In this document: one piece after another, positions 50,385-58,367 of the stretch | Layout of the letters: every line of letters starts with the position of its first letter | Position numbering within the stretch: position 1 is the first letter of the stretch | Assembly (NCBI GenBank): GCA_963782595.1 | Contig: CAWAKJ010000005.1 | Location: 62,001 to 126,000, forward strand | Origin: JAMQPK01 sp963782595 | Lineage (GTDB): Bacteria > Acidobacteriota > Vicinamibacteria > Vicinamibacterales > JAMQPK01 | Direction of reading: 5' to 3' | DNA length: 64,000 nt | Notes under the pieces: model-generated | Database searches by the model: none | What the model saw: only the letters and a program-made list of their open reading frames with translations | Told to the model about the DNA's origin: nothing | Position numbers and translations under genes: made by a program

Positions 50385-51520
50385 AAGCTTCTGCTGTGCT
50401 CCGACTGGCGTTCTGCTGCGTCCTGGCCGGCGTGTTCTCGTCCGCGCCGCTCGCCCTCGAGCGCAAAGACATGACGTTCAAGATCTTTCAGTTTCCGGCG
50501 AACCAGATTCCGCGCATCGACGGCAAGGCCGACGACTGGGCCGGCGTGCCGTCGAGCTATGCGATCGGCATGGACCAGCTCATGGACACCGAGCAGGGAC
50601 ATGGGATGAATCACGATACGAAGAACCTCGACGTGACCGTCAGGGTGGGATGGGTGAAGGGGCTCAACCGGCTCTACTTCCTCTATGAGGGATTCGACAA
50701 CTACTGGGACTTCGCCGGCTCCGGTCTGCACAACGACATCTTCGAAGTGGTCGTCGACGGCGACCTGTCCGGCGGCCCGCTGATCGACATTTATCATCGC
50801 GACGTCTGGACGCCCGAGGCCGTCGGACCGCGCTCCGAGCTCGACCCGAGGGTGCCGCGCGCCGACGCGCACTTCGGGTATCACGGCGTGCACGCGCAGA
50901 ACTACCACATCTTCACGCCGCCCGGCGACAAGGACTGGACCATGGCGTGGGGCTGCGCGCAGTACACGAAGAACCTGCCGTATGCCAATGCGGCGTACGG
51001 CTACGATTTCAAACCGGGGCAGTCGGGCAAGCTCGTTCTCGAATTCTGGATTACGCCGTTCGACTACGCCGGCTGCGACGGCCCGCAGCGCGCGATCGAA
51101 TCGCAGTTGTCCGAGAACAAGCTGATCGGGTTGTCCTGGTGCCTCATCGACTACGACGATGTGAACGCGAAGGGGCGGGTGGGTTTCTGGAACCTCTCGC
51201 ACAAGCAGACGTTCTTCGGCAACGCCGATCAGCTGGTCGGATTCAGGCTGATGCCGCTCGAGCCGCCACCGGCGCAGGAGCTGCGCGCGAGGTGGACGCA
51301 CACCGTCGTCGATATGAGCCGGCGCCTCGTTGCGTTCAAGGACGAGTCTCTGGGCGCCGTCACGTCGTGGAAATGGGATTTCGGCGACGGCAGTAACTCA
51401 ACCGAGCAGCACCCTCAGCACGTCTATACACGTGGCGGCGATTTCGTCGTGACACTGGAAGTCACGGGGCCGCAAGGGACGTCGCGTTTCCAGCGTGTGT
51501 GGGACGTCTCGCTGCGCTGA
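50381..51520 (+). CDS. Secreted CBM9-like plus PKD-domain protein
   Basis: A 379-residue exported protein (signal peptide 1-25). The main part (~35-295) reads as a family 9 carbohydrate-binding/DOMON-like beta sandwich (RIDGKADDWAGVPSSYAIG, DLDVTVRVGW..LYFLYEGFDNYWDF, NDIFEVVVDGDLSGG). The C-terminal ~85 residues form a PKD domain with the signature WKWDFGDGSNSTEQHPQHVYTRGGDFVVTL. It probably binds polysaccharide and may present it to the co-transcribed PL11 lyase. No catalytic motif seen. Confidence 0.82.
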   Translation: MKASAVLRLAFCCVLAGVFSSAPLALERKDMTFKIFQFPANQIPRIDGKADDWAGVPSSYAIGMDQLMDTEQGHGMNHDTKNLDVTVRVGWVKGLNRLYFLYEGFDNYWDFAGSGLHNDIFEVVVDGDLSGGPLIDIYHRDVWTPEAVGPRSELDPRVPRADAHFGYHGVHAQNYHIFTPPGDKDWTMAWGCAQYTKNLPYANAAYGYDFKPGQSGKLVLEFWITPFDYAGCDGPQRAIESQLSENKLIGLSWCLIDYDDVNAKGRVGFWNLSHKQTFFGNADQLVGFRLMPLEPPPAQELRARWTHTVVDMSRRLVAFKDESLGAVTSWKWDFGDGSNSTEQHPQHVYTRGGDFVVTLEVTGPQGTSRFQRVWDVSLR

Positions 51521-51531
51521 GCGGTACGTTG

Positions 51532-51557
51532 GGCGGGTCCTGCTGTTTGGACCCGCC
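51532..51557. terminator. REP-B hairpin between convergent genes
   Basis: GGCGGGTCC (51532-51540) and GGACCCGCC (51549-51557), 9-bp perfect stem, 8-nt loop. It fills the 38-bp gap between convergent genes and could end both transcripts; no T-run. Confidence 0.55.
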
Positions 51558-51558
51558 G

Positions 51559-52527
51559 TCACCGAGTCCGCTTCCACACTCCGCACTCCGGACTGGTGAG
51601 GAAGCCGGCGTCCGAACCCAGGATGTCGATCGACACCATGCCTCCGGTGCTTGTCTCCTGCCTCTCGATCACGCTATCAGGCCTCCACTGAAAATTGCGG
51701 AGACGTTCCCAGTGGCAACCGGGTTGTGATTGCGTCTCATACCGACCCGGTTGAATGTGCCGGTTCACCTCCCACGCGCCGTGAGGAATGGTCGCGGCTG
51801 ACGGGCCTTTGCCAGGCCACTGATCCCACCAGCCACATCCTGGCCAGCTCACAAAAGAGGTGTCGGAGGGAAGAATGTCGACGATCCAGTGTCCTGGATC
51901 GACCCAGGTGGCGCTCTCGCCGATGATGTCGGCTTCACTCTTGGGGAAATACCTGGAATGTCGCCACAACTGGCATTGGCCGTTTGGATCCGCATGATAT
52001 CGTCCTGGCGCGACAACCAACCCGATGGCGTATACGCCTTCGCCAAAGACTGTCAGCGGCGGTCGCGCCGGAGCTGTCCCGATTCCCTGGATGGGTATCG
52101 TGTTGGTCCCGGCCGAATGATTGGCCTTCAGAACTACAGAACCTTCATAGCGACCGGTCCGCGTTGGCGCGAAATAGGAGTACCCGACAAAGCACTGGCC
52201 AGGTGGAACCAGGTCGCCGTTTTCCCAGACGTCCCACGACGCCAGGAATCCGTCGGGCTCCGACATACCTTCAAGCCTCATCGCCGCAGCGCCGTCGTTA
52301 CAGATGAGAAATTGCTTGTCTCTCTCTTCGCCCACCTCGACGTTGCCGAAGTCGATTGCCGGTTCACCCGACTTGCCAGTCAGCTTGAGAATCGACGTGG
52401 GTGTCGTGGGCGACGGTGCGGGTGCCAGCGGCGCCGGCTGAAGGGGATTGGGGGGAGCTTCCCTTTCGCAGCCAACAGCCGCCACGATGGCCAGAAACAA
52501 AGCCAGGCAAGATGCATTCGCTCTCAC
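51559..52527 (-). CDS. Lipoprotein with Ig-like domain and two Cys-Trp repeats
   Basis: A ~322-residue predicted lipoprotein (lipobox AVGC at about 16-19). After a Pro-rich linker comes an ASH/DUF1573-like Ig domain (FGNVEVGEERDKQFLICNDG... GRYEGSVVLKAN). Two copies of a ~60-residue unit follow, each with the scheme G-x-Y-x(4)-P-x-C-x-W-x-R and closing GC/C-G-W/V-W (PGRYHADPNGQCQLWRHS; PGRYETQSQPGCHWERLR). This unit is better known in actinobacterial secreted proteins; function unknown. GTG at 52527 fits a short lipoprotein signal; GTG 52587 would add 20 residues. Confidence 0.72.
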   Translation of the reverse strand: MRANASCLALFLAIVAAVGCEREAPPNPLQPAPLAPAPSPTTPTSILKLTGKSGEPAIDFGNVEVGEERDKQFLICNDGAAAMRLEGMSEPDGFLASWDVWENGDLVPPGQCFVGYSYFAPTRTGRYEGSVVLKANHSAGTNTIPIQGIGTAPARPPLTVFGEGVYAIGLVVAPGRYHADPNGQCQLWRHSRYFPKSEADIIGESATWVDPGHWIVDILPSDTSFVSWPGCGWWDQWPGKGPSAATIPHGAWEVNRHIQPGRYETQSQPGCHWERLRNFQWRPDSVIERQETSTGGMVSIDILGSDAGFLTSPECGVWKRTR

Positions 52528-52600
52528 AGCTGATGAAACGTTTGTAAGCTGAAAACCGGACACGCGATTTCCACCCCAAACGCTCACCTGGCCGCGCAGG

Positions 52601-52606
52601 TATGAT
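52601..52606 (+). promoter_or_regulatory. -10 box of the YeeE/YedE pair
   Basis: TATGAT 10 bp before the ATG at 52617; AGGA lies between. The predicted leader would be only a few nucleotides. Confidence 0.4.
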
Positions 52607-52616
52607 CTAGCAGGAA

Positions 52617-53123
52617 ATGCCCCTTATTCTGAATGACGTGCCGCCCCTCCACTGGGCTGCTGCCGGGGCGGCAATCGCGGCGGTCACTCTGTGCCTGCTG
52701 TTTGTCGCGAACCGGCGACTCGGCATCTCGGCTGGATTCGAGGATGTCTGCAGTCTCGTGCTGCAGCAGACGTACTTCCTACGCGGCAACCTGCGCTCGG
52801 CCCGGCAATGGCGGCTGCCGTTTGTGGGCGGTCTCGTGCTCGGCGGGTTTTTGTCGGCCGTCCTGAGCGGCGGCTGGGAGCCGACGTGGTCGCTCGGCAT
52901 GTTCGATCAGGCAATTGGGCTTGGCCCGGCGGGAAAGCTCGTCTGGATGTTCGTGGGTGGACTCTTCATCGGGTTCGGGACCCGGCTTGCTGGAGGGTGC
53001 ACGAGCGGGCACGGCATTTTCGGGTTGTCGAATTTCGAGTTGCCGAGTCTTGTGACGACGGCCAGCTTCATGGCGGGCGGCGTGCTGACGACGCAGATGT
53101 TGTATCGGCTGGTGTTCAACTGA
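52617..53123 (+). CDS. YeeE/YedE family membrane protein, first half
   Basis: A 168-residue inner-membrane protein with four predicted helices. The family motif GGCTSGHGIFG, with the essential Cys, lies in a membrane loop (~123-133). YeeE/YedE proteins import thiosulfate or other sulfur-containing ions; in many bacteria the protein is split in two subunits. Its stop overlaps the ATG of the second half (TGATG). Confidence 0.9.
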   Translation: MPLILNDVPPLHWAAAGAAIAAVTLCLLFVANRRLGISAGFEDVCSLVLQQTYFLRGNLRSARQWRLPFVGGLVLGGFLSAVLSGGWEPTWSLGMFDQAIGLGPAGKLVWMFVGGLFIGFGTRLAGGCTSGHGIFGLSNFELPSLVTTASFMAGGVLTTQMLYRLVFN

Positions 53124-53566
53124 TGCTGCTGTATGTCCTGCTGGGCACTGTCTTTGGTTTTGTGCTGAGCCGATCGGGCGCGGCCGATTACAACTATATC
53201 CAGCGAATGTTCCTGTTCGAGGACTTCCAGCTGTACGGGATCATCGGCAGCGCCGTTGCCATCACTGCGCCCGGTCTGTGGCTGATCAAACGCGGCCGGC
53301 GCACGGATTCGGGTCATCCTCTTCAGACCGAAGTCGGACCGCACCACCGTGGTCATATTGCCGGAGGCCTGCTGTTTGGCGTGGGATGGTCGATCGCGGG
53401 GATGTGTCCGGGTCCCATCTTCGTCAATATCGGCGAGGGAAAAATCTACGCTGTCGCGGCGCTGGCGGGCGCGCTGACCGGAACAGGGGTATTCGGTGCG
53501 ATCTACACGCGCCTGCAGGCTCCACTCCGCCTGCCGCCGCTGGCGGTTGGAACGGGCGAGGGTTAG
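53123..53566 (+). CDS. YeeE/YedE family membrane protein, second half
   Basis: A 147-residue inner-membrane protein with about four helices. It contains the matching motif GWSIAGMCPGP with Cys, and a C-terminal AALAGALTGTGVFGAIYTRL helix. Together with the preceding gene it forms the paired YeeE/YedE (PmpA/PmpB-like) transporter. A sulfurtransferase partner is not seen here. The frame is open further upstream inside the first gene but ATG 53123 fits the coupling. Confidence 0.88.
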   Translation: MLLYVLLGTVFGFVLSRSGAADYNYIQRMFLFEDFQLYGIIGSAVAITAPGLWLIKRGRRTDSGHPLQTEVGPHHRGHIAGGLLFGVGWSIAGMCPGPIFVNIGEGKIYAVAALAGALTGTGVFGAIYTRLQAPLRLPPLAVGTGEG

Positions 53567-53576
53567 TCGACGACGG

Positions 53577-54473
53577 CTACGAAGCGGTCATGCGCCGGAG
53601 CCGCTCACTCGGCCGGGTCAGCGAGTAGCCGCGTTTCTTCAGATCGGCCCACACATCTCCCACCTTGCCAACGCGCTCTGGCATGTTCCGCAGCGTGAAC
53701 GTCGTCGGTTCTACGTGGCCGCCTGCCACCTCGTCCCAGGTACACGGCGCAGAAACCGGCGCACCACGCCTGGCGCGAACTGTGTATGCGGCGGCGAATG
53801 TGGCGCTGTAGTCGTTTCTTCCCGTATCGACGTAAATCCGCCCGCGCCGATCCGCCTTGCTGAACTCCTGAGTCAGATGATCGGGCGCGTGGCTCACGAA
53901 CAGTCTGCCGACGCCATGGGCAAAGCGTGCGACGTGCCCCATCTCCGCTTTTCCATCGAGCGGCACGACGATGTGGTAGCCCTTCGATCCCGTCGTCTTG
54001 ATCCATGACGGAAGCTTCAGCTCTTCCAGCAGATCGCGCAGGCCGAGCGCGGCGGAACGAAGCTCCACAGGATCCTCTTTCGACGGATCGAGGTCGAAGA
54101 CGCAGATATCGGGGTAATACAAATCAGGAATTCTCGACGTCCACACGTGCTGCGTAATCGTGTTCTGGTTGGTCACCCACAAGAGCGATCGCGTGTCGGT
54201 GATGATCGGATGATGGACAACGCCCTCCTTCTTCGGGACCTCGACGCGCTTCAGCCAGTCCGGGAAGCCCTTCGAGACGTCTTTCTGCCAAAAGCCCTTC
54301 TTGTCGATACCCGCCGGATAGCGCTCCATCGTGATGGGCCGTCCGCGGAGGTGGGGGAGGAGGACGGGCGCCATCGCTTCATAGTACGCGGCCAGATCGC
54401 CCTTGGTGATGCCGTCATCGGGGAAGAGGACCTTCTCTGGGTGGGAGATCACGTCGCGAACTGCAGAGGCCAC
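53577..54473 (-). CDS. LigD polymerase/primase module (stand-alone)
   Basis: A 298-residue AEP-type primase-polymerase of the NHEJ LigD family. Markers: SHPEKVLFPDDGITKGDLAAYYEAMAPVLLPHLRGRPITMERYPAG, QKDVSKGFPDWLKRV, metal-binding DICVFDLDPSKED, and GSKGYHIVVPLDG. The C-terminus ends RKRGYSLTRPSERL. It starts with GTG, 42 bp after the ligase module ends. In one-piece LigD it would be fused to ligase and phosphoesterase; here it is separate and no phosphoesterase or Ku gene is in the window. Confidence 0.9.
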   Translation of the reverse strand: MASAVRDVISHPEKVLFPDDGITKGDLAAYYEAMAPVLLPHLRGRPITMERYPAGIDKKGFWQKDVSKGFPDWLKRVEVPKKEGVVHHPIITDTRSLLWVTNQNTITQHVWTSRIPDLYYPDICVFDLDPSKEDPVELRSAALGLRDLLEELKLPSWIKTTGSKGYHIVVPLDGKAEMGHVARFAHGVGRLFVSHAPDHLTQEFSKADRRGRIYVDTGRNDYSATFAAAYTVRARRGAPVSAPCTWDEVAGGHVEPTTFTLRNMPERVGKVGDVWADLKKRGYSLTRPSERLRRMTAS

Positions 54474-54515
54474 GAGGATAAATATAAACAGGAGCGCAGG
54501 AGATCAGGAGAATTA

Positions 54516-55404
54516 TTACCGTTGTTCCGTGTCCTCGCGAACGACTTCGCGCGGATTCTTGTCGAAGCGGACTCCAAGCAGCCGTGGATGCCGCAACTTT
54601 CCGTGCGCGGTCCATTCGATGAACGCGACCTGCACGACGATGTCCGGCCGCACCCAGTGCGCGCGGATCCTCGGCAAGCCCGTGGCCTTCGTAAAAGGAG
54701 ACTGGGGCTGTTCGGTGGCGTCGAGGCGCTTTCGCAGATCGAGCAGCAGCTTCGTGTCGAACCCGGTGCCGAGCTTTCCGGCGAACACGAAGTCGTCTCC
54801 CTCGTAATATCCGACGAGCAGGGCGCCGAGACCGACGCGCGCACCTTGCGGATCCGTAAACCCGCCCACGACGAGCTCCTGCGACGCCTCGCACTTCATC
54901 TTCAGCCAGTGCTTCGAGCGGCGGTGCTCGTAGGGAGAGCCGCGCCGCTTTGCGATGACGCCTTCCCATCCCTCGCGCCTGGCACGCTGCCAGGGGTCGG
55001 GGTCCTCCAGCAGCTCGACACGTTTCAACGGCGGCGTGAATGGCAGCTCGGCAAGCAGCGCACGGCGCGCTTCGATCGGCAACGATGTGACGGTTCTGCC
55101 GCTCGTGCCACAGGATATCGAAGACGTGATACCCGCTGCGGCCGTCCCACGTCACTTCTCCGTCGAGAATCACGTCGTGAAGTGGAAGATTCGCAATAGC
55201 GGTGGCCACCGCCGGCAGATCTTGAGGGAGCCGGTTGCGCGAGAACAATCGGACGTCGTCGCCGTTTTTGTACGCGAGGAGGCGGATGCCGTCGAACTTG
55301 CGCTCGAAGAGCCACTCGCCGCCACCGCTGAAGCGCTCTTGCGTCAGCGTGGCGGCCATGGGTTCGAGCCACTCGGGCATGTCGGAATCTACATCTTCTG
55401 CCAT
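54516..55404 (-). pseudogene. ATP-dependent DNA ligase module (LigD-type) with one frameshift
   Basis: From ATG 55404 the first frame contains the adenylation motif ERKFDGIRLLAYK with Lys36 as the AMP acceptor, DGEVTWDG and VFDILWHERQ. The second frame resumes TVTSLPIEARRALLAELPF and includes motif IV EGVIAKRRGSPYE, motif V WLKMKC and an OB-fold domain (GFTDPQGARVGLGALLVGYYEG). One extra T on the plus strand near 55094-55095 (an A in the coding strand) separates the frames; removing it restores HERQ|TVTSLP. The start lies inside the last codons of the DUF6807 gene, so it belongs to the same transcript. Confidence 0.85.
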
Positions 55405-56411
55405 TCTGCCGAGAGTGTTTCGAGCAGCGGAATCGGAGCGTCACCGTCGTGAACGACGACTCTGTATCGCAGACGCAGGGTGTGTCCGCCCGGAATCGTA
55501 AACGGGCCGCCGGCGACGATGACCGGGTTGAGCATCCAGAGGTGGCTCGAGTTGTGCCAGGTCGTGTAGGGGTTCGTCGGGTGATCCATGACAGCGAATC
55601 CGACGGTTCTACCCGACGCTTTCAGCCTGATACTGAAATCGTACCAGGGCTGCGGGGCCCAGTTGAGATCCGGCAGCGAATAATGGGCGTCGGGCATGTC
55701 GAGCTTGCCTTTCGAGCTCGAAAACCATGACTCACCGTCTTTCCGCCCCTGCACGTTGAAGCCGCCGAACGACGCCCGGTTCAGCACGTACTCGACCGTC
55801 GGGGTGACGCGGTACTCCTGGTCGATCACGTAGACGCCGTCACGCTCCGTCACGGTGGCGACATTCACTTCGTCGAGCATCTTTCGCCCGCGAACGGTCC
55901 ACTCGTTTCGAATCTCCATGACGGCCTGTGACGCGTCGGCGCGCGTCAACTTGACGTCGCGCGTCTCGACCAGGCGGCCCTCGCGGGTCGCATACGCCCC
56001 CCATCCCCAGAAGTCGGCCTTGGTGATGTTCAGCGCGCGGAGCGGCTTGTTGGGACCGTACTTATCCAAGTTGACGGGCGCGCGGAATTCGGAGTCGTGC
56101 CAGCCGAAGTACATCCCGCGATGATGGGGATGATCGTCGGGGGCCAGGGCAGTGACGGTCTCACCGGTGGGCGTGTTCACCGGATGAAAACACGCCACGC
56201 TTGGCGACGTGAGCGGACTGCCTTCGGGCTTCTTCGTCAGATACTCCAGCACCACGCGGCCGTCTGGCGTTTTCAACTGCATGCCGTACGTGCTGGGTTG
56301 AAGTGTGTATGCCGATCCAGGTTTTGTCTGGCCGGCCAGCAGATGTCCGCCGAGCACCCAGATCAGCGCCGCGCATCCGACCGCTGCCGACATCCGCCTC
56401 ACGATGGTCAT
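55389..56411 (-). CDS. DUF6807 (PmoA-like) exported protein
   Basis: A 340-residue exported protein (signal peptide ~1-26, ending AGQ). The family pattern is clear: YTLQPSTYGMQLKTPDGRVVLEYLTKKPEG, CFHPVNTPTG, DDHPHHRGMYFGWHDSE, WGWGAYATREGRLVETRDVKLTRADA, and WFSSSKGKLDMPDAHYS. Databases sometimes name this family methane oxygenase PmoA; nothing here supports a methane monooxygenase. It is a beta-rich domain seen with sugar-related genes. ATG overlaps the stop of the preceding gene by 1 bp (TGATG); the ligase gene begins inside its 3' end. Confidence 0.85.
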   Translation of the reverse strand: MTIVRRMSAAVGCAALIWVLGGHLLAGQTKPGSAYTLQPSTYGMQLKTPDGRVVLEYLTKKPEGSPLTSPSVACFHPVNTPTGETVTALAPDDHPHHRGMYFGWHDSEFRAPVNLDKYGPNKPLRALNITKADFWGWGAYATREGRLVETRDVKLTRADASQAVMEIRNEWTVRGRKMLDEVNVATVTERDGVYVIDQEYRVTPTVEYVLNRASFGGFNVQGRKDGESWFSSSKGKLDMPDAHYSLPDLNWAPQPWYDFSIRLKASGRTVGFAVMDHPTNPYTTWHNSSHLWMLNPVIVAGGPFTIPGGHTLRLRYRVVVHDGDAPIPLLETLSAEWQKM

Positions 56412-58354
56412 CACTGAGCTCCCTTCACCCGCGGCTTGCCCCAGAAGATGTACGTCCCGGTTTTGGTCGAGGTGACGATGTCCATCACGGAATCCTTGTT
56501 GAGATCCACGGCGAGCGCGTCGGAGCCGACGCCGGATCGGTTGTGGACCAGCTCGGGCACGAACTCCGCACCTCCTGGCGCCTTGGCATTCCGAACCGTC
56601 TTGTACACATAGAGCACGCCGGGCCCGTACGGATCGGGATCGAGAAAATCGTCTCTGTGCGCCCAGAAGCGCTTGCCGACGATGAAGTCCGGTATGCGGT
56701 CGCCGTCGATGTCGGCGAAGGTCGAGCCGTGCGGTTGAGAAAATGTGACGCCGCCGGCATTCTTCGTCGAGAGATCGTCCATGATCATGTGCTGGACGAA
56801 CGAGATTGTTCCGGATGCGTCCCGCTTCTGTTCGTACCACGCGAGCCCCCAGCCGTGTGCCGAGAGCGAAGTGACGACGTCGTTCAGGCCGTCGCCGTTT
56901 GCGTCGTAGACCGCCATGACGCTGCCCCCAACGACGTTCCGCGTGTAGCGCGCAAAGGCCTCCGGATGGTACGTCCACGTGGCCTGCGCGCTGCCTGCGG
57001 CTGGCTGTTCCCACCAGCCGAAGGCGTTGACGATGTCCATACGCTTGTCGCCGTTGATGTCGCCAACACCGATGCCGTGCGCGGTCGAATATCCCGGTTC
57101 CGATACGTTGCGCACAATCCACGGCCCGGTCGGGCTTGCCGGGTCGGGTTTCGCATACCGGACGGCTCCTTCGGCGGCGTACACCACCTCGGGCTTGGCG
57201 TCGCCGTCGATGTCTCTCAGCATGGCGATTTCGCTCTGGAATGTTGGCACGACACGGTGCCTGTCCCAGCGGCGCGGCTCGCCCTTGGGGTTCACATACA
57301 GCCAGACGCCGACGGCGCCGCGCGGCGATCCGATCGCGCTCGGTGAGAAACTCGCTGTGATCACATCGTCCCAGCCGTCACCAGTGAAATCGCCCGCATA
57401 CTGCATCCAGCTGTCGAACGAGTACTCGGTTCCGGGATTCGAGACATAGCCCAGGAAGATTTCGCGCCGTTTTGCGTAGTCCGGTCCGAGATAGTAGTAA
57501 GGTCCCGCCGAGACATCGAGCACACCATCCTTGTTGAAGTCGCCGGCGGCGGCTCCCCACGAATAGTAGAAATCGCTGATCTGCTGCTTGCGGAAATTGT
57601 TCGAGATCTGCTCGGCAGGGATCTCGTGGAGTCCGAGATCTTTGTAGGCGACATCCTTGAGGCGCACTTCGCCGGTGCCTCCGACATACAGCGCCAGCGG
57701 ACCGTACCTGCCGATTTCGTCCTCGGCCACCCAGCCGATCTCGCCACCCTCGTTCACGAACGCACGGATGATGTTGGCGTCGAGAAGAAGCTCAACGGTG
57801 TTCCATTCGGCCGAGCGCACGTCGCCGGAGGGCCGAGGAATCGGCAGCGTGACGCTCGGCGCAGCGCCCCGGCCACCGCCGCCCGCTCCGCGGGCGGGCG
57901 CGTTGGGATCGATGGGCGGCGCGATGCGCATCTGTCCGCCCCCACGCCTGAGCGGCTCGCGTTGTAGCTCCCTGCCTTCGGCGTCGAGTGTGATGCTGTA
58001 GCTCGCCACGTCTTCGCCGGCCAGCGAGACGTAGATCCCCTTCATCCCCTGCGGCGTTTTCTCTGCCCGCAGCAGCACGCCGGCTTTGCAGCCGCTGGTA
58101 CATCGGAACGACGCGTACAGTCCGACGTCCTGGTACGAGCGGTCGAGCACGAGCCAGCCACCGCTGCCACCGGGCTTCGGCGTACCAATGATCTCGCCGT
58201 TCTGTACTTTCCAGTCGGCCTGACCAAGCGGACGCCAGCCCTCAAGGCTCGATCCTCGTACGGTAGCGTCCGGACGGAAGCTCGGACCAACGGCAAAAAC
58301 CTGCGCGAGCCAGAACAATCCGGCCGCCGCGGTCAACGCGAGTCTGTATTTCAT
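56411..58354 (-). CDS. DUF1080 (3-keto-glycoside hydrolase-like) plus FG-GAP/VCBS propeller
   Basis: A 647-residue exported protein (signal peptide ~1-22). Residues ~30-235 form a DUF1080 concanavalin-like domain (SLEGWRPLGQADWKVQNGEIIGTPKPGGSGGWLVLDRSYQDVGLYASFRC... EWNTVELLLDANIIRAFVNEGGEIG), broken by a Gly-rich loop. The rest is an FG-GAP/VCBS propeller with calcium loops (AGDFNKDGVLDVS, AGDFTGDGWDDVITASFSP, DIDGDAKPEVVYAAEG, DINGDKRMDIVNAFGW, DIDGDRIPDFIVG). DUF1080 enzymes act on 3-keto-sugars made by an oxidoreductase, which fits a PQQ dehydrogenase in the operon. ATG 58354 was chosen over GTG 58363. Confidence 0.85.
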   Translation of the reverse strand: MKYRLALTAAAGLFWLAQVFAVGPSFRPDATVRGSSLEGWRPLGQADWKVQNGEIIGTPKPGGSGGWLVLDRSYQDVGLYASFRCTSGCKAGVLLRAEKTPQGMKGIYVSLAGEDVASYSITLDAEGRELQREPLRRGGGQMRIAPPIDPNAPARGAGGGGRGAAPSVTLPIPRPSGDVRSAEWNTVELLLDANIIRAFVNEGGEIGWVAEDEIGRYGPLALYVGGTGEVRLKDVAYKDLGLHEIPAEQISNNFRKQQISDFYYSWGAAAGDFNKDGVLDVSAGPYYYLGPDYAKRREIFLGYVSNPGTEYSFDSWMQYAGDFTGDGWDDVITASFSPSAIGSPRGAVGVWLYVNPKGEPRRWDRHRVVPTFQSEIAMLRDIDGDAKPEVVYAAEGAVRYAKPDPASPTGPWIVRNVSEPGYSTAHGIGVGDINGDKRMDIVNAFGWWEQPAAGSAQATWTYHPEAFARYTRNVVGGSVMAVYDANGDGLNDVVTSLSAHGWGLAWYEQKRDASGTISFVQHMIMDDLSTKNAGGVTFSQPHGSTFADIDGDRIPDFIVGKRFWAHRDDFLDPDPYGPGVLYVYKTVRNAKAPGGAEFVPELVHNRSGVGSDALAVDLNKDSVMDIVTSTKTGTYIFWGKPRVKGAQ

Positions 58355-58367
58355 GGTCGTCACTCCC

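Noticed and set aside
55389..56411. Methane monooxygenase subunit (PmoA)
   Set aside because: The database name of the family is misleading; the protein is exported and beta-rich with no membrane subunit features.
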